Assembly: GCF_014204795.1 (NCBI RefSeq)
Contig: NZ_JACHMB010000001.1
Coordinates: forward strand, 3,348,001 to 3,412,000
Source: Nonomuraea jabiensis
Lineage (GTDB): Bacteria > Actinomycetota > Actinomycetes > Streptosporangiales > Streptosporangiaceae
Direction of reading: 5' to 3'
DNA length: 64,000 nucleotides
The notes under the pieces were generated by a model. It was not told the DNA's origin, did not search any database, and saw only the letters and a list, made by a program, of their open reading frames with translations. This document shows, piece after piece, positions 34,995 to 45,165 of this stretch. Position 1 is the first letter of the stretch; each line of letters starts with the position of its first letter. Position numbers and translations under genes: made by a program.

Positions 34995-35603
34995 GTGATC
35001 CGCATTCTCCTGGCCGAGGACCAGCACGTCATCAGGGAAGCGCTCGTGACCCTGATCAGCATCGAGCCCGACATCGAGGTGGTCCAGGCGGTCGAGTCCG
35101 GGGACGCGGTGGTCTCCGCCGCCCTGGTCCACAAGCCGGACGTGGCCGTCCTGGACGTCGACATGCCCGGCGCGATCGACGGCCTCGACGCCGCCGGCGA
35201 GCTGCGCGCGAAGCTGCCGGGCTGCCGCACGCTCATGCTCACCGGCCACGGCAAGCCGGGCCACCTCCGCCGCGCGCTGGCCTCCCAGGTGGACGGCTTC
35301 ATCCTGAAGACCGCCTCGCCGGAGGAGCTGACGGGCGCGATCAGGAAGGTGGCGCGGGGCGAACGGGTGCTGGACCCCTCGCTCGCCAGCACCGCCTGGA
35401 ACCTGGCCGACAACCCGCTCACCCCGCGCGAGGTCGACGTCCTGCGGCTGGTCGCGGCGGGCGCCGAGGCGACCGAGATCGCGGGCCGGCTCTTCCTGAG
35501 CGCGGGGACGGTCCGCAACTACATCACCGCGATCGTCGCCAAGCTCAACGCCCGCAACCGCACCGACGCCGTACGCATCGCCACCGAGGCCGGCTGGATC
35601 TAG
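34995..35603 (+). CDS. NarL/LuxR-type response regulator
   Basis: The 202-aa protein has a receiver domain (phosphoacceptor Asp in AVLDVDMPG, Lys in ILKTASPEE) and a C-terminal LuxR helix-turn-helix (LTPREVDVLRLVAAGAEATE, AGTVRNYITAIVAKLNARNR). It starts with GTG and overlaps the end of the convergent kinase gene by four bases. The pairing with that DesK-type kinase follows from position and from the domain classes, which normally go together. Confidence 0.88.
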   Translation: MIRILLAEDQHVIREALVTLISIEPDIEVVQAVESGDAVVSAALVHKPDVAVLDVDMPGAIDGLDAAGELRAKLPGCRTLMLTGHGKPGHLRRALASQVDGFILKTASPEELTGAIRKVARGERVLDPSLASTAWNLADNPLTPREVDVLRLVAAGAEATEIAGRLFLSAGTVRNYITAIVAKLNARNRTDAVRIATEAGWI

Positions 35604-37564
35604 ATCGGCACCGTGGCGGTCAGCTCGAAGCAGCCGTCCTCCTGGGACACGGCCAGCCGCCCGTCGAGCGCCGTCAGCCGGGTGGTGAGGTTGCCGATCC
35701 CGGCCGAGCCGCGGCGTCCCTCCGCGGCGCGTGCCCCGTCGTTGCGCACGCTCAGCCGTACGGCGCCGTCCCGTACGGACGTGGTGATCGTGCACCGGCG
35801 GGCCGAGCTGTGCCGCAGGACGTTGGTGACGGCCTCCCTGAGCACGATGCCGAGCGTGGTGTCGGCCTCCCCGCCGAGGGTGTCGTGGCCCAGGTCGAGC
35901 CGGACGTCGATGCCCGCGGTCGCCAGCAGCGAGCGGGCCGACTCCGCCTCGGTGGCCAGGGACAGCTCCTGGCGCCCGCCCGACACCGTCCGCAGGTCCC
36001 GCATCGCCTGCTCGGTCATCGACAGGACGTCGTCCAGCTCCTTGCGCGCCCGGCCGGCGTCGAGGCGGCGGGCGAGCTCGCACTTGAGCAGGATCGCCGC
36101 CAGGGTGTGTCCGAGGAGGTCGTGCAGGTCACGGGCGGCACGCAGGCGCTCCTCGACGACGGCCGCGCGGGCCGGGCCGTCCCGCGACTCGTGCAGTTCC
36201 CTGGCCAGCTGGGCCAGCTTGAGCAGCCCGTACACGACCAGGCCGGTCACGACCGTGCTGATCGCGTAGTTGACGGTCAGCGGGACCGGCAGGCCGAGCA
36301 GCACGCCGGCCGCCGCGACCACCGCGACGACGGCCGCCACCAGCGGCAGCGCCGCAGCCCACGGGAAGGCCAGCAGGATCGGCCCCGCCAGGAACCCCGC
36401 CACTCCCAGCCAGGACTGCCCGAACAGCGGGACCGGCGCGAACGTCAGCACCGCCATGATCGACAGCGCCACCGGGTGCCGCCCCTCGACCGACCGCAGC
36501 TGCATGAAGACGATGACGGCCAGCGGGACCGCCGGCCACAGCGAGCCGGCCACCAGCAGCGCCTTGGCCGAGAACCCCACCAGCACGGCCGCCAGCAGCG
36601 CCATCGGCAGCACGCTGCCGCCCGTGTCGGGGACGGGCTCGGTGACCGTGGCGGGCAGCCTCGCCTCCACCGTCACCAGGGCGTCGTCGGTGAGCCCGAC
36701 GGTCAGCGTGCCGCCTGCCGCCTCGACCTGGGCCGGCAGGTCGCCCAGGCTCTCGTCGCCGGCCGTGCGGGCGCCGTCGTGGGAGACGCGCAGGCGTACC
36801 GTGCCCGCCTCCGCGAAGGTCTCGATGCGGCAGGTGGTGGCGGTGCGCCGCCGTACGATCTCCGTCACGGCCTCCCGGAGCACCGCCGCCAGGAGCGCTC
36901 CCGCGGGCCCCAGCGGCTCGGCGTGCCCGGCGCGCACGTCCACGGTGACGCCCGCGGCGGTCAGCATGGCCTTGGCGGTGGAGATCTCGGGGGCCAGCGA
37001 CATGGCCCGGTAGCTCGCCGCCGCGGCCCTGGCCTCGGCCAGCGAGCGGCGGGCGGTCTCCACGTCGGGATCGCCCGTCCGGGCGCCGTCGGCGATCGTG
37101 GCCAGCGCCCTGCCCAGGCCCGCGCTCAGCTCGGCGGCGATGCGCAGCCGCTCCTCGGCCGCCGCCGTCACCGCCAGCGCGAGCCTGGCCGCGTTCACCT
37201 CGTCGATCCGGTCGATCATCTTCGTCAGGCCGTAGACGACCAGGGAGATCAGCACCATGCTGATCACCGGGTCGGCGGGGCCGAGCAGCGCGGCGCTCGC
37301 CGCCACCGCCAGGGCGAGCGGCCACAGCCGGGTCAGCAGCAACGACCCGCCGACGAAGCCGAGCACGCCGACGGAGGAGCCGGACAGCAGGACCGACCCG
37401 TACGCCAGGACGGCCTGGAGGGGGACCAGCCACCACGACCGCCACCGGGCGAAGGCGACCTGCACCCCGAACACGGCCAGCGCCAGGGGCGAGCCGGCGG
37501 CCACATAGACGCTCGCGAAGCCCGCGAACACCACGACAACGATCAGCATCGCCCGCTTGTGCAC
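35600..37564 (-). CDS. DesK-type histidine kinase with internal duplication and degenerate first half
   Basis: The 654-aa protein consists of two similar halves. Each has a block of membrane helices (about 5-105 and 320-430), a HisKA_3-like helix pair and an HATPase-like domain. The second half is complete: EERLRAARDLHDLLGHTLAA with the phosphoacceptor His, REAVTNVLRHS as N box and GSAGIGNLTTRL as G box. In the first half the matching helix reads EERLRIAAELSAGLGRALA, so the His is lost. The N box reads REAVTEIVRRR, without Asn, and the G box is absent. The first half is therefore a pseudokinase-like domain fused to an active kinase. The partner is the convergent regulator. Confidence 0.85.
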   Translation of the reverse strand: MHKRAMLIVVVVFAGFASVYVAAGSPLALAVFGVQVAFARWRSWWLVPLQAVLAYGSVLLSGSSVGVLGFVGGSLLLTRLWPLALAVAASAALLGPADPVISMVLISLVVYGLTKMIDRIDEVNAARLALAVTAAAEERLRIAAELSAGLGRALATIADGARTGDPDVETARRSLAEARAAAASYRAMSLAPEISTAKAMLTAAGVTVDVRAGHAEPLGPAGALLAAVLREAVTEIVRRRTATTCRIETFAEAGTVRLRVSHDGARTAGDESLGDLPAQVEAAGGTLTVGLTDDALVTVEARLPATVTEPVPDTGGSVLPMALLAAVLVGFSAKALLVAGSLWPAVPLAVIVFMQLRSVEGRHPVALSIMAVLTFAPVPLFGQSWLGVAGFLAGPILLAFPWAAALPLVAAVVAVVAAAGVLLGLPVPLTVNYAISTVVTGLVVYGLLKLAQLARELHESRDGPARAAVVEERLRAARDLHDLLGHTLAAILLKCELARRLDAGRARKELDDVLSMTEQAMRDLRTVSGGRQELSLATEAESARSLLATAGIDVRLDLGHDTLGGEADTTLGIVLREAVTNVLRHSSARRCTITTSVRDGAVRLSVRNDGARAAEGRRGSAGIGNLTTRLTALDGRLAVSQEDGCFELTATVPI

Positions 37565-37593
37565 CCGAGCAGCCTAGGAGACGTCCCTGCGCC

Positions 37594-37648
37594 GCCGGGT
37601 GCCGGGGATCAGGCACTCGGCCGCCGGCTGCCGGGTGCCGGGGTCAGG
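37594..37648. repeat. Short direct repeat, 36-base period
   Basis: The segment gccgggtgccgggg(a)tcagg occurs at 37594-37613 and 37630-37648. The second copy covers the stop codon region of the downstream membrane protein gene. Confidence 0.6.
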
Positions 37649-38660
37649 CGGCCGTACCGACCGGGGCGGCCGGAACGCGCCGCCCGGCCGACGCCCCGGG
37701 CCTGCGGGCGGAGACGGCCAGGACCGTGGTCGCGCAGGCCGAGACCAGCCCGGCGAGGGCGGCGGCGGCGCCGAGGGTCGACGCGTCGGGGTGGACGAGG
37801 GCCTGCCCGCGCTGCGCCTGCCACAGCACCAGCCCCGTGAGCCCCGCGTACCCGAACGCGGCGACGACCACCAGCGCGGCACGGGTGCCGGCGCCCGCGA
37901 GGACCCGGAAGCGCCGGGCGAGCAGGCGCAGGCCGATCGCGACCAGCGGGAGCACCTGCAGGGCGTGCAGGCCGACGAAGTGCGCCACCCGCAGGTCGCC
38001 CGCGCCGGTCTCCCACCCGGTGACCGGCATGCCGGCGCCGCCGTCGGGCGCGCCGACGCTGTGCGCGCCGATCGTGGTCAGGCTCAGCCCCCTGGCCAGC
38101 CCTGCCGCCTGGCCGGGGGTGGGAGCGGTCATCAGGTAGCCGACGGACATGCCGGCGAGCGAGATGGCCAGCCCCAGCGGGATCGCCCACGCCATCGCCC
38201 GGTCCAGGCGGCGCTGCGCCATCAGGAGGATCCCCATCGCGAAGGTCATCAGCCAGCCCAGGTACGCGGCGCCACCCATGATCATGAACACTGTCTCGTC
38301 CAGCCCGGTGGCGAAGTTGAAGTGGCTGCGCACGCCCCGTGCCGCCTGGAAGGTGATGGCCGTGATCTCCGGGAGGAGGAAACCGGCCACGGTCACCGTG
38401 CCCAGCCACCACAGCGTCCGCCGCCACCGGCGGGCCTGGCCGATCATCCAGGCCAGCGTGAGCGCGTAGAGCCCGAGGGAGATCGCGAACTTGACCGGCT
38501 TGAGCCACACCCCCTGGCCCATCAGCGTCCGCCCGTCCACCGCGAGCCCGATCGCGCAACCGACGGCCAGCACCGCCATCGCCGCCGCGCAGTAGCTGAG
38601 CGGGCCATGCCACGCGGACGTGGCCTTGCGAAAGTCCCGGCGCTGGAGCAGGGCACCCAT
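37644..38660 (-). CDS. Polytopic membrane protein of unknown function
   Basis: The 338-aa protein contains about eight hydrophobic helices and short loops, with LKPVKFAISLGLYALTLAW and a conserved-looking HFNFATGLDETVFMIMGG segment carrying His, Asp and Glu in or near the membrane. These features suggest a haem- or proton-related membrane protein but no family can be asserted. GAAGGAG precedes ATG 38660. It lies 79 bases downstream in direction from nothing co-directional except the kinase that follows, so the two could share a transcript. Confidence 0.65.
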   Translation of the reverse strand: MGALLQRRDFRKATSAWHGPLSYCAAAMAVLAVGCAIGLAVDGRTLMGQGVWLKPVKFAISLGLYALTLAWMIGQARRWRRTLWWLGTVTVAGFLLPEITAITFQAARGVRSHFNFATGLDETVFMIMGGAAYLGWLMTFAMGILLMAQRRLDRAMAWAIPLGLAISLAGMSVGYLMTAPTPGQAAGLARGLSLTTIGAHSVGAPDGGAGMPVTGWETGAGDLRVAHFVGLHALQVLPLVAIGLRLLARRFRVLAGAGTRAALVVVAAFGYAGLTGLVLWQAQRGQALVHPDASTLGAAAALAGLVSACATTVLAVSARRPGASAGRRVPAAPVGTAA

Positions 38661-38912
38661 GACGACTCCTTCACATCGACTGGGTGCAACTCTGCTGGTC
38701 AGCGGCCTGCCGGACCAGAGACGTGATCACCGGCCGGGCATGATCTCCTCACAAACCGGGCATCTTGTTACGGTCGGGCCGATAGTGCTGAGACTGTACT
38801 GGTCAGTCTCCGATTTATACGTTTTCTTGACGCCCTGACCAGGCTATTCACCTCTTTGGCCTGGATAGTGTGCGATGCATCTTTATGCGGCCATTACGGA
38901 GGGGTGACCGTT
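38661..38912. promoter_or_regulatory. Divergent promoter region upstream of the APC transporter
   Basis: This 252-bp gap separates the membrane protein (-) from the transporter (+). It is AT-richer than its surroundings and contains a perfect 7-bp inverted repeat (gagactg / cagtctc, 38790-38810) followed closely by a -10-like tttatac. I looked for a c-di-AMP (ydaO) riboswitch, which controls many potassium transporters, and could not recognise one. Confidence 0.45.
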
Positions 38913-40826
38913 ATGGTGCTGGCGAAAAAGCCGGCCCCCACGGAAGGGACGCTGCGCTCCTGGCTGCTGGAGGGGCTGCAGACCGACCGCAAGCAGATCC
39001 AGCACGGCCCCCATGTGAAGCACCCGTGGTGGCGGGTGATGTGCCTGACCGGCGTGGACTACTTCTCCACGCTGGGCTACCAGCCGGGCATCGCGGCGCT
39101 GGCGGCCGGGCTGCTCTCGCCGCTGGCCACGTTGTTCCTGGTGGCGCTCACGTTGCTGGGCGCGCTGCCGGTCTACCGCAGGGTCGCGGTCGAGAGCCCG
39201 TACGGGCAGGGCTCGATCGCGATGCTGGAGAAGCTGGCGCCGCAGTGGTGGGGCAAGCTGTTCGTGCTGGCCCTGCTCGGCTTCGCGGCCACCGACTTCG
39301 TGATCACGATGACGCTGTCGGCGGCGGACGCGACCGCCCACATCCTGGAGAACCCGTTCGTGCCGGACTTCCTGGCCGGAGAGCGGGTCATCGTGACGCT
39401 CGTGCTGCTCGCGCTGCTCGGCGGCGTGTTCCTGATGGGCTTCACCGAGGCGATCGGCATCGCCGTGGTGCTCGTCTTCGTCTACCTGGCACTGAACGCG
39501 GTCGTGGTCGCGACGGCCCTCGTGCATGTGCTGGAGGCCCCTCAGGTGGTCGTCGACTGGAAACGCGCGCTGAGCCTGGACTTCTCCAGCCCGCTGGCCA
39601 TGATCGGCCTGTCTCTGGTGGTCATGCCGAAGCTGGCGCTGGGCCTGTCCGGGTTCGAGACCGGTGTCGCGGTGATGCCGGTGGTCAAGGGCGAGATCCA
39701 GGAGCGGATCAAGGGCACCAGGCGGATGCTCACCACCGCCGCGCTGATCATGAGCGTCTTCCTGATCTTCTCCAGCTTCGTCACCACCGTGCTCATCCCG
39801 CACCGTGAGTTCGAGGGCGGCGGCAAGGCGAACGGCCGGGCGCTGGCCTACCTGGCGCACGAATACCTGGGCACCTGGTTCGGCACCGTGTACGACGTCT
39901 CCACGATCGCGATCCTGTGGTTCGCCGGGGCCTCGGCGATGGCCGGGCTGATCAACCTGGTGCCGCGCTACCTTCCGCGCTATGGCATGGCGCCGGAGTG
40001 GACGGGCGCGATCCGGCCGCTGGTGCTGGTGTTCTCGGTCATCGCGTTCGCCATCACGATCATCTTCGACGCCGACGTGGACGCCCAGGGCGGCGCGTAC
40101 GCCACCGGCGTGCTCGTGCTCATGCTCTCCGCCGCGGTCGCGGTGACGCTGTCGGCCGGGAAGCAGGGCCAGCACAAGGCCATGGTCGGGTTCGCGCTCA
40201 TCTCGTTCGTGCTGGCGTACACGCTGATCGACAACATCATCGAGCGACCCGACGGCGTCAAGATCGCCTCGTTCTTCGTCGCGAGCATCGTCGGCCTCTC
40301 GTTGATCTCCCGCGCCACCCGCTCCACCGAGCTGCGGGTCACGGCGGTGCACCTGGACCCGCTGGCCGAGCAGTTCGTCAACGAGGCGGCGTGCGGCGAG
40401 ATCCACGTGATCGCCAACGAGCCGCACCAGCGGGACCAGACCGAGTACAACGACAAGCTGCGCGAGGCGTGGATCACCCACCGGCTGCGTCCCGCGGAGC
40501 CCGTCCTGTTCGTGGAGGCGACGGTGCCGGACGCCTCGGAGTTCGAGTCGGAGCTGCACGTCAAGGGCGAGGAGCGGTACGGCCACAAGATCCTGTCGGT
40601 CGAGACCTCCGCGGTGCCGAACGCGCTGGCCGCGCTGCTGCTGCATCTGCGCGACCGGACCGGTTCCGTGCCGCACATCTACTTCCACTGGACCGAGGGC
40701 AATCCGGTCGTGGCGATGCTGCGGTACCTGGTCTTCGGCGGCGGTGACGTGCCGCCGGTGACCAGGGAGGTGCTGCGCCAGGCCGAGCCGGACCGGGAGC
40801 TGCGGCCGCGCGTCCACGTGGGCTGA
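38913..40826 (+). CDS. APC-superfamily transporter with cytoplasmic C-terminal domain, possible K+ importer
   Basis: The 637-aa protein has about 12 membrane helices in the first 470 residues. It begins with [30 protein letters not shown], a motif shared by APC-type permeases related to the KimA potassium transporter. The last 150 residues are soluble ([25 protein letters not shown] onwards), as in KimA-like proteins, whose tails bind a regulator. Its place just before the kdp operon supports K+ as substrate, but amino acids are not excluded. The ATG at 38913 has GGAGG ten bases upstream. Confidence 0.72.
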   Translation: MVLAKKPAPTEGTLRSWLLEGLQTDRKQIQHGPHVKHPWWRVMCLTGVDYFSTLGYQPGIAALAAGLLSPLATLFLVALTLLGALPVYRRVAVESPYGQGSIAMLEKLAPQWWGKLFVLALLGFAATDFVITMTLSAADATAHILENPFVPDFLAGERVIVTLVLLALLGGVFLMGFTEAIGIAVVLVFVYLALNAVVVATALVHVLEAPQVVVDWKRALSLDFSSPLAMIGLSLVVMPKLALGLSGFETGVAVMPVVKGEIQERIKGTRRMLTTAALIMSVFLIFSSFVTTVLIPHREFEGGGKANGRALAYLAHEYLGTWFGTVYDVSTIAILWFAGASAMAGLINLVPRYLPRYGMAPEWTGAIRPLVLVFSVIAFAITIIFDADVDAQGGAYATGVLVLMLSAAVAVTLSAGKQGQHKAMVGFALISFVLAYTLIDNIIERPDGVKIASFFVASIVGLSLISRATRSTELRVTAVHLDPLAEQFVNEAACGEIHVIANEPHQRDQTEYNDKLREAWITHRLRPAEPVLFVEATVPDASEFESELHVKGEERYGHKILSVETSAVPNALAALLLHLRDRTGSVPHIYFHWTEGNPVVAMLRYLVFGGGDVPPVTREVLRQAEPDRELRPRVHVG

Positions 40827-40844
40827 GCGCGGGGCGGCGGCCTC

Positions 40845-41011
40845 CAGGTCCGCCAGGCGCCGGCCAGCGCTGCGGCGATCGCGATCCGGAACAGGACGAG
40901 GCTCGTGGCGTCGTTGAACAGGCTCGCGGCCTGCACCAGGGTCTGATCGGCGAACGTGGCCACCACCGTGGCCAGCGCCACCAGGAACAGCACCACCTGC
41001 ACGCTGTGCAC
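40845..41011 (-). pseudogene. Remnant of a CPA1-type cation/proton antiporter gene
   Basis: The minus strand encodes a typical antiporter N-terminal helix (MHSVQVVLFLVALATVVATFAD) joined directly to LFNDATSLVLFRIAIAAAL, which matches the conserved ESLFNDATALVLF segment that normally lies more than 100 residues further on. The middle of the gene and everything after it are gone. It is a deletion relic between two potassium systems. Confidence 0.7.
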
Positions 41012-41111
41012 CGCGTCTCCTCGCCTAGCCGTCGTTCATGCCGACCAGACTTCCTGGCGCACCGTGCGTAAACAGTACGAGACCGCGCTGTCCGCGGGGC
41101 CGTGTACGGAT

Positions 41112-41154
41112 CCCGTCAAGAATCCTTCCCTCGCCGTATGAAACCCGTCAAGAA
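41112..41154 (+). promoter_or_regulatory. Direct repeat upstream of the kdp operon, possible KdpE site
   Basis: The 11-mer cccgtcaagaa occurs at 41112-41122 and 41144-41154, 32 bases (three helical turns) apart, about 85-125 bases before the first small gene of the kdp operon. KdpE from the same operon is the natural candidate to bind it. Confidence 0.45.
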
Positions 41155-41236
41155 CGACAAAACGGGCTTATTTCCGGGTTTTCCTTGCTCAAGAGCCGCT
41201 CATCCCGGGCGGCGGGAAACGTGCTGAGGAGTGGGG

Positions 41237-41320
41237 ATGGCCGACGTCATCTTCGTCGCCCTGACGATCGCGATCTTCGTGATCTTCGGGCTCGTGGTCA
41301 AGGCGGTGGAGCGCCTGTGA
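41237..41320 (+). CDS. 27-aa single-helix membrane peptide heading the kdp operon
   Basis: The frame encodes one hydrophobic helix ([19 protein letters not shown]) and a short cationic end (KAVERL). A GAGGAGTGGGG tract precedes the ATG, and its stop overlaps the kdpF start (GTGA). The coupling and the preserved helix argue that it is translated. It looks like a second KdpF-like peptide; I do not know a named family. Confidence 0.65.
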   Translation: MADVIFVALTIAIFVIFGLVVKAVERL

Positions 41321-41406
41321 GCGCTGTCAACGCCGCCGGCCTGGTCGTGGTCGCGGGGCTGGTGATCTTCATGGTCGTGGCCCTGCTGTTCCCGGAGCGC
41401 TTCTGA
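41317..41406 (+). CDS. kdpF: KdpF, small subunit of the K+-transporting ATPase
   Basis: This 29-aa peptide is one membrane helix ending in ALLFPERF, the KdpF signature. KdpF stabilises the KdpFABC complex in the membrane. It starts with a GTG overlapping the preceding stop, and its own stop overlaps the kdpA ATG by one base. Confidence 0.88.
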   Translation: MSAVNAAGLVVVAGLVIFMVVALLFPERF

Positions 41407-43067
41407 TGAGCACGACCGTCGCAGGGATGATCTTCATCGTCTCCCTGATCGCCGCCCTGGCCCTGGTGTACCGGCCGTTCGGCGACTACATGTACCGGGT
41501 CTACACGAGCGTCAGGCACAACGCCGCCGAGCGCGCGATCTACCGGCTGCTCGGGGTGCGCGCGGACGCCGAGCAGAGCTGGGGCGTCTACGCCCGCAGC
41601 CTGCTGGCGTTCTCACTGATCTCGGTCCTGTTCGTGTACGGCGTGCAGCGGCTGCAGGACAAGCTGCCGCTCAGCGTCGGGATGAAGCCGGTCACCGACC
41701 ACATCGCCTGGAACACCGCGATCAGCTTCATCACCAACACCAACTGGCAGGCCTATTCCGGCGAGTCCACGATGGGCCACCTGACCCAGATGGCCGCGCT
41801 GGCGGTGCAGAACTTCGTGTCGGCGTCGGTCGGCATGGCCGTGGCCATCGCCCTGGTGCGCGGGTTCGCCCGCCGCAGCTCCGACACCATCGGCAACTTC
41901 TGGGTGGACCTGGTGCGCGGCTCGGTGCGGATCCTGCTGCCGATCGCCTTCGTCGGCGCCCTCGTCCTGGTGGCCGGCGGGCTGGTCCAGAACTTCGCCG
42001 GCCCGCACGAGGTCACCACGCTGACCGGCCACACCCAGTCGATCACCGGGGGCCCGGTGGCCTCGCAGGAGGTCATCAAGGAACTGGGCACCAACGGCGG
42101 CGGCTTCTACAACGCCAACTCCGCCCACCCCTTCGAGAACGCCACCACCTGGACGAACTGGCTGGAGATCTTCCTGATCCTGGTGATCCCGTTCACGCTG
42201 ACGCGCACCTTCGGCAAGCTGGCCGGGCAGGTCCGGCAGGGGTACGCGATCCTCGCCGCGATGGGCGTGATCGCGCTGGCCGGCGTGCTGCTCACCAACG
42301 TCTTCGAGCTGGGCGGGCACGCGACCGTGCCGCAGGCCGTCGGGGCGGCCATGGAGGGCAAGGAGGTCCGCTTCGGCGTATCGAACTCCGCCACCTTCGC
42401 CGCCGCCACCACGCTGACCAGCACGGGCGCGGTCAACTCGTTCCACGACTCCTACACGCCGTTCGGCGGCATGATGACGCTGTTCAACATGATGCTGGGC
42501 GAGGTCGCGCCCGGCGGGGTCGGGTCCGGCCTGTACGGCATGCTGATCCTGGCCGTGATCACGGTGTTCGTGGCGGGCCTGATGGTCGGCCGCACCCCCG
42601 AATACCTGGGCAAGAAGATCGGCTCGCGCGAGATCAAGCTGGCCTCGCTGTACTTCCTGGTCACGCCGGTGCTGGTGCTGGTCGGCACCGCGTTCGCGAT
42701 GGGCTCGGCCGAGCGGCGGGCGAGCATGCTGAACTCCGGCCCGCACGGCCTGTCCGAGGTGCTCTACGCGTTCACCAGCGCCTCCAACAACAACGGGTCC
42801 GCCTTCGCCGGGATCACCGTCAACACGCCCTGGTACGACGTGGCGCTCGGCCTGTGCATGGCCTTCGGCCGGTTCCTGCCGATCATCCTGGTGCTGGCGC
42901 TGGCCGGTTCGCTGGCCGCGCAGGCGCCGGTCCCCGAGAGCCCCGGCACGCTGCCGACGCACCGGCCGCAGTTCGTCGGCCTGGTCGTCGGCGTGACGAT
43001 CATCCTGGTCGCCCTCACCTTCCTCCCGGCGCTCGCGCTCGGCCCCATCGCAGAAGGACTGTCCTGA
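41406..43067 (+). CDS. kdpA: KdpA, K+-selective channel-like subunit
   Basis: The 553-aa integral membrane protein carries K+ through the high-affinity KdpFABC pump. It has about ten helices, with the selectivity-loop segments [40 protein letters not shown], and [12 protein letters not shown]. Length equals the family norm (about 557 in E. coli). It is coupled to kdpF and separated from kdpB by one base. Confidence 0.96.
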   Translation: MSTTVAGMIFIVSLIAALALVYRPFGDYMYRVYTSVRHNAAERAIYRLLGVRADAEQSWGVYARSLLAFSLISVLFVYGVQRLQDKLPLSVGMKPVTDHIAWNTAISFITNTNWQAYSGESTMGHLTQMAALAVQNFVSASVGMAVAIALVRGFARRSSDTIGNFWVDLVRGSVRILLPIAFVGALVLVAGGLVQNFAGPHEVTTLTGHTQSITGGPVASQEVIKELGTNGGGFYNANSAHPFENATTWTNWLEIFLILVIPFTLTRTFGKLAGQVRQGYAILAAMGVIALAGVLLTNVFELGGHATVPQAVGAAMEGKEVRFGVSNSATFAAATTLTSTGAVNSFHDSYTPFGGMMTLFNMMLGEVAPGGVGSGLYGMLILAVITVFVAGLMVGRTPEYLGKKIGSREIKLASLYFLVTPVLVLVGTAFAMGSAERRASMLNSGPHGLSEVLYAFTSASNNNGSAFAGITVNTPWYDVALGLCMAFGRFLPIILVLALAGSLAAQAPVPESPGTLPTHRPQFVGLVVGVTIILVALTFLPALALGPIAEGLS

Positions 43068-43068
43068 C

Positions 43069-45165
43069 ATGTCATCCCCCGCGCTCAAGGCAGCGGAGCG
43101 GAACGGCCGCGTGGGCGGCGGTCTGCTCGATCCGAAACAGCTGCTGACGTCGCTGCCGGACGCGTTGAAGAAGCTCAACCCGGCCACGCTGTGGCGTAAC
43201 CCCGTGATGTTCATCGTCGAGATCGGCGCGGCGTTCACCACCGTGCTGGCGGTCCTCGACCCCTCGTTCTTCGCCTGGGCCATCGTGGTCTGGCTCTGGC
43301 TGACCGCCGTCTTCGCCAACCTGGCCGAGGCCGTCGCCGAAGGGCGCGGCAAGGCCCAAGCCGCCACGCTGCGCAAGGCCAAGACCGACACCCGGGCCCG
43401 CCGCCTCAGGGGCCGCACCGCCACGGACTGGGACGTGGTCGGCGCGCCCGAGCTGCGGCAGGGCGACTTCGTGATCGTCGAGGCCGGGGAGACCATCCCC
43501 GGCGACGGCGACGTGGTCGAGGGCATCGCGTCGGTGGACGAGTCGGCCATCACCGGCGAGTCCGCCCCGGTGATCCGCGAGTCCGGCGGCGACCGCTCGG
43601 CGGTCACCGGCGGCACCAAGGTGCTGTCCGACAGGATCATCGTGCAGATCACCCAGAAGCCCGGCGAGAGCTTCATCGACCGCATGATCGCCCTGGTCGA
43701 GGGCGCCAACCGGCAGAAGACGCCGAACGAGATCGCCCTCAATATCCTGCTCGCCGCGCTGACGATCATCTTCCTGGTGGCCACCGTCACCATGCAGCCG
43801 CTGGCCATCTACTCCAAGCTCACCAACCCGGGCGTGCCGGACTCGCTCGCGCTGAACGCCGACGGCGTCACCGGCGTGGTGCTGGTCTCCCTGCTGGTGT
43901 GCCTGATCCCGACCACGATCGGCGCGCTGCTGTCGGCCATCGGCATCGCGGGCATGGACCGCCTGGTCCAGCGCAACGTGCTGGCGATGAGCGGGCGCGC
44001 GGTCGAGGCCGCCGGCGACGTGTCCACGCTGCTGCTGGACAAGACCGGCACGATCACGCTGGGCAACCGGCAGGCGTCGGAGTTCGTCCCCGTGAACGGC
44101 GTCAGCGAGGCCGAGCTCGCGGAGGCCGCGCAGCTGTCCAGCCTGGCCGACGAGACCCCCGAGGGCCGCTCGATCGTGGTCTTCGCCAAGCAGCGCTACG
44201 GCCTGCGCGAGCGGGAGATCCACGGCGCCGAGTGGGTGCAGTTCACCGCCCAGACCCGCATGTCCGGGGTCAACCTGGGCGAGCGGCAGGTCCGCAAGGG
44301 CGCGGCGACCGCGGTGATGAAGTGGGTCCGCGACCGGGGCGGCCACCCCACCGACGAGGTCGGGCACATCGTGGACGGCATCTCCGGCTCCGGCGGCACC
44401 CCGCTGGTCGTCGCGGAGAAGGGCCGCGTGCTCGGGGTCATCCACCTCAAGGACGTGGTCAAGCAGGGCATGCGCGAACGCTTCGACGAGATGCGCCGCA
44501 TGGGCATCCGCACCGTCATGATCACCGGCGACAACCCGCTGACCGCCAAGGCCATCGCGGACGAGGCCGGCGTGGACGACTTCCTGGCCGAGGCCACCCC
44601 CGAGGACAAGCTCGCCCTGATCAGGAAGGAGCAGCAGGGCGGCCGCCTGGTCGCGATGACCGGCGACGGCACCAACGACGCCCCCGCCCTGGCCCAGTCG
44701 GACGTCGGCGTGGCGATGAACACCGGCACCTCGGCCGCCAAGGAGGCCGGGAACATGGTGGACCTCGACTCCAACCCGACCAAGCTGATCGAGATCGTCG
44801 AGATCGGCAAGCAGCTGCTCATCACCCGCGGCGCGCTGACCACGTTCTCCATCGCCAACGACATCGCGAAGTACTTCGCGATCATCCCGGCCATGTTCGC
44901 GGCCGTCTACCCGGGCCTGGACACCCTGAACGTCATGCGCCTGGCCAGCCCGCAGTCGGCGATCCTGGCCGCGGTCGTGTTCAACGCCCTGGTCATCATC
45001 GCGCTGATCCCGCTGGCGCTGCGCGGCGTCCGCTACCGGCCCGCCAGCGCCTCAAAGCTCCTCTCGCGCAACCTCTACGTCTACGGCCTGGGCGGCATCG
45101 TCGCGCCGTTCGCCGGCATCAAGATCATCGACTTGTTCATCCAGTTTCTTCCGGGGATGTCGTAA
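43069..45165 (+). CDS. kdpB: KdpB, P-type ATPase subunit
   Basis: The 698-aa catalytic subunit hydrolyses ATP to drive K+ uptake. It shows the phosphorylation motif DKTGTIT with D324, the actuator motif ITGES, the nucleotide-binding segment and hinge [14 protein letters not shown]. Membrane helices lie near 40-85, 225-275 and 580-690. The stop overlaps the kdpC start (TAATG). Confidence 0.97.
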   Translation: MSSPALKAAERNGRVGGGLLDPKQLLTSLPDALKKLNPATLWRNPVMFIVEIGAAFTTVLAVLDPSFFAWAIVVWLWLTAVFANLAEAVAEGRGKAQAATLRKAKTDTRARRLRGRTATDWDVVGAPELRQGDFVIVEAGETIPGDGDVVEGIASVDESAITGESAPVIRESGGDRSAVTGGTKVLSDRIIVQITQKPGESFIDRMIALVEGANRQKTPNEIALNILLAALTIIFLVATVTMQPLAIYSKLTNPGVPDSLALNADGVTGVVLVSLLVCLIPTTIGALLSAIGIAGMDRLVQRNVLAMSGRAVEAAGDVSTLLLDKTGTITLGNRQASEFVPVNGVSEAELAEAAQLSSLADETPEGRSIVVFAKQRYGLREREIHGAEWVQFTAQTRMSGVNLGERQVRKGAATAVMKWVRDRGGHPTDEVGHIVDGISGSGGTPLVVAEKGRVLGVIHLKDVVKQGMRERFDEMRRMGIRTVMITGDNPLTAKAIADEAGVDDFLAEATPEDKLALIRKEQQGGRLVAMTGDGTNDAPALAQSDVGVAMNTGTSAAKEAGNMVDLDSNPTKLIEIVEIGKQLLITRGALTTFSIANDIAKYFAIIPAMFAAVYPGLDTLNVMRLASPQSAILAAVVFNALVIIALIPLALRGVRYRPASASKLLSRNLYVYGLGGIVAPFAGIKIIDLFIQFLPGMS

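Noticed and set aside
38661..38912. c-di-AMP (ydaO) riboswitch upstream of the putative K+ transporter
   Set aside because: The conserved core elements could not be found by eye; only a 7-bp inverted repeat is clear.
41613..43808. 731-codon minus frame opposite kdpA and kdpB
   Set aside because: Antisense shadow of two strongly conserved genes.
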